Of a stretch of DNA of 24,721 nt, positions 23,171 to 24,721 are shown one piece after another (the first letter of the stretch is position 1; each line of letters starts with the position of its first letter). This DNA comes from an uncultured Anaerolineaceae bacterium (GTDB taxonomy: Bacteria; Chloroflexota; Anaerolineae; Anaerolineales; Anaerolineaceae). The stretch covers positions 1 to 24,721 of the forward strand of contig CALDSL010000435.1 in NCBI GenBank assembly GCA_937920255.1. The letters are read 5' to 3'. The notes below the pieces were generated by a model, which did no database searches, was not told where the DNA came from, and worked only from the letters and a program-made list of their open reading frames with translations. The translations under genes and the position numbers were made by a program.

Positions 23171-23211
23171 GATCAACCGCCGGGGTGAGGGGGGCACCCA
23201 GGCGGTTGATC
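23171..23211 (+). terminator. Hairpin after the YigZ gene
   Basis: GATCAACCGCC (23171-23181) and GGCGGTTGATC (23201-23211) form a perfect 11-bp stem beginning 3 bases after the stop codon. The loop can fold further through GGGTG/CACCC. No U run follows, so it may be Rho-independent only in part, or an mRNA-stability hairpin. Confidence 0.5.
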
Positions 23212-23321
23212 AAGCTTAGTATACATGATATTTTGGAAAGCGCAAGGGGTTTTGATCGGGTTTGTACAACCTGATTTGCGGTAAGATTGGGGGAAGATCA
23301 ACACAGGAGGCAAACGCAAGT

Positions 23322-24041
23322 ATGCAGTTCTATTTCATCCGCCACGCGCAATCTTCGAATAACGCTCTGTGGGACGCGACCAGAAGCTCGAAAGGTCGCA
23401 GCCATGACCCAGAACTTTCACCCACCGGCGTGCGCCAGGCCGAGCGGCTGGCGGCGGCGCTGGCGCACCGCGGCGAGCGACAGCCGGAGATCTGGCGCGA
23501 TTCGCAAAACATCAACGGGTATTGGCTTACTCATCTGTACTGCAGCCTGATGCTGCGCGCGGTACAAACCGGCTCGATCGTCTCTGAGGCGACCGGCCTG
23601 CCGCTGGATGGATGGATCGACGCGCATGAAGAGGGCGGTTTGTTCCTGGAAGATGAAGAAACCGGCCTGCGCCACGGCAAACCGGGCCACACCCGCGCGC
23701 ACTTCCAGCGCCATTATCCACGCCTGCGGTTGCCGCACGACCTGGGCGAAAATGGCTGGTGGGACCGCCCGTTTGAGGAGTATGCCGAGCGAGTGGAACG
23801 CGCGCAGCGTTTTTTGAACACGCTGCTGGAACGGCACGGCGGAAGCGAGGATCGAGTGGCGGTGATCAGCCACGGCGGATTCTATAACATCATCATGCAC
23901 CTGATTCTGGGTATGCCGCTGGATCAGAAATACTGGTTCGCCATGAATAACACCGGTATCACCCGCATCGACTTTGGGGATGAACGCGTGATTGTATATA
24001 TGAACTATCTGCGGCACCTGCCAACTCAACTGATCACATGA
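23322..24041 (+). CDS. Histidine phosphatase superfamily protein (phosphoglycerate-mutase-like)
   Basis: A 239-residue protein with the family motifs: the N-terminal FIRHAQSSNN (His8 forms the phosphohistidine), an acid-containing segment near DAHEEGG (Glu103) and AVISHGGF (His184). Its middle region (about 105-160) is larger than in simple cofactor-dependent mutases. The substrate is not predictable; sugar or nucleotide phosphates are common. I chose the ATG at 23322 because the RHAQS motif must lie close to the N-terminus; AGGAGG lies about 12 bases upstream. Confidence 0.9.
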   Translation: MQFYFIRHAQSSNNALWDATRSSKGRSHDPELSPTGVRQAERLAAALAHRGERQPEIWRDSQNINGYWLTHLYCSLMLRAVQTGSIVSEATGLPLDGWIDAHEEGGLFLEDEETGLRHGKPGHTRAHFQRHYPRLRLPHDLGENGWWDRPFEEYAERVERAQRFLNTLLERHGGSEDRVAVISHGGFYNIIMHLILGMPLDQKYWFAMNNTGITRIDFGDERVIVYMNYLRHLPTQLIT

Positions 24042-24071
24042 TTTTTGCGCCGCACACAGTGGCGCTGGCTG

Positions 24072-24080
24072 TGCTATACT
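24072..24080 (+). promoter_or_regulatory. Probable extended -10 promoter of the fatty-acid hydroxylase gene
   Basis: TGcTATACT is an extended -10 element with one mismatch, 29 bases before the ATG and followed by a short leader. No clear -35 box is present. It lies just after the histidine phosphatase stop codon, so the hydroxylase may be transcribed separately. Confidence 0.5.
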
Positions 24081-24108
24081 CAACAAAATCCAGCGGAGGG
24101 TACAATTT

Positions 24109-24721
24109 ATGGCAGCGCATTATCAATTTGACCGTAGTGATGAGCCGATCCGGCTGTTCAAATCTGACTTTCTTGAGTTTTTTACCCATATCTCGCCGGT
24201 GGTGGTCACGATCATCTGGCTGCCGGTTATCCTGTACTTCCTCATCTCCGCGATAATAAATCACGTCCCTGGCACATCCTGGCTTTACATTCTGGTGGCG
24301 TTCCTGATCGGGCTGCTGGTGTGGACGTTTATGGAATATACGCTGCACCGTTTCCTGTTCCACTTTAAGCCGCGCAACAAACTGCAGGAGCGGATCTCAT
24401 TCCTTTTCCACGGGGTGCACCATGCGCAGCCGCAGTGCAAGACGCGCCTTGTGATGCCGCCGGCCGTTTCCATTCCGATGGGGCTGGCGTTCTACGGGCT
24501 GTTCTACCTGGTGTTGAACGTGATCCTCGGCCTTCCGCATTGGGTCGCGCCGATGTTCTCGGCCGTACTGCTGGGCTACCTGGCGTACGATATCACCCAC
24601 TACGCCACCCACCATTTCCGCATGCGCTCGGGGTATTTAAAGTTTCTCAAGCGCTATCACATGGCACACCACTTCCGCGATTGGAACGCGGCCTTCGGCG
24701 TCACCTCGCCGGTGTGGGATA
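24109..24721 (+). CDS. Fatty acid hydroxylase / sterol desaturase family membrane protein (truncated by window end)
   Basis: The first 204 residues are visible; the stop lies beyond the window. GGAGGG precedes the ATG. Membrane segments are at about 28-50, 57-77, 120-140 and 148-162. Histidine clusters that bind a di-iron centre are present: HRFLFH (80-85), HGVHH (101-105), HYATHH (164-169) and HMAHH (184-188). The order and spacing resemble FA2H/Scs7-type fatty acid 2-hydroxylases, without the cytochrome b5 domain. It probably hydroxylates membrane lipid acyl chains (inference). Confidence 0.88.
   Translation, partial: MAAHYQFDRSDEPIRLFKSDFLEFFTHISPVVVTIIWLPVILYFLISAIINHVPGTSWLYILVAFLIGLLVWTFMEYTLHRFLFHFKPRNKLQERISFLFHGVHHAQPQCKTRLVMPPAVSIPMGLAFYGLFYLVLNVILGLPHWVAPMFSAVLLGYLAYDITHYATHHFRMRSGYLKFLKRYHMAHHFRDWNAAFGVTSPVWD

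Noticed and set aside
23262..23287. Promoter TTGTAC / TAAGAT before the histidine phosphatase
   Set aside because: The spacer is only 14 bp and both boxes are weak.

Overview
The window looks like chromosomal DNA from a GC-rich bacterium, most probably a Chloroflexota member near Anaerolineae. This is inferred from protein style: Cys-motif LysM proteins with Thr/Pro-rich exteriors, a DUF58/transglutaminase pair, and a GlpA joined to SdhB-type Fe-S modules. There is no rRNA, tRNA or marker gene to prove it. I found no CRISPR array, tRNA, prophage or insertion sequence. From 1 to about 22.4 kb every gene is on the minus strand; from 22.48 kb the genes are on the plus strand.

Region 1 (1-3.6 kb, minus) is glycerol catabolism. 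Glycerol kinase is followed by a GlpA-type FAD glycerol-3-phosphate dehydrogenase lacking the usual C-terminal domain, then a complete SdhB/FrdB-type iron-sulfur subunit, then the start of a further gene cut by the window edge. The last three are joined by GTGA/ATGA overlaps and look like one membrane electron-transfer complex.

Region 2 (3.65-11.7 kb, minus) is a cell-surface polysaccharide operon. In transcription order it holds a sugar-phosphate transferase with permuted domains, a DegT-family sugar aminotransferase, a Wzz/BY-kinase fusion with a dense tyrosine tail, two paralogous single-pass LysM proteins with an identical four-cysteine cytoplasmic N-terminus, and an LCP-family glycopolymer ligase. 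No glycosyltransferase, flippase or polymerase is present, so sugar assembly must be encoded elsewhere.

Region 3 (11.7-14.4 kb, minus) has an inositol-monophosphatase-family enzyme, a 410-bp spacer built of nested inverted repeats, and a soluble sensor kinase with a cyclic-nucleotide-binding-like domain.

Region 4 (14.4-22.4 kb, minus) is a tightly packed seven-gene run: Nudix hydrolase, aldo/keto reductase, DUF58 protein, transglutaminase membrane protein, radical SAM protein, AIR-synthase-like protein and SpoU RNA methyltransferase.

Region 5 (22.4-24.7 kb, plus) starts at a divergent spacer with a perfect 20-bp palindrome. It contains a YigZ/IMPACT protein, a histidine phosphatase and a truncated fatty-acid-hydroxylase-family membrane protein. 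The most unusual items are the hybrid Glp/Sdh-type complex, the paired Cys4-LysM proteins, the permuted sugar transferase and the radical SAM/AIR-synthase-like pair.
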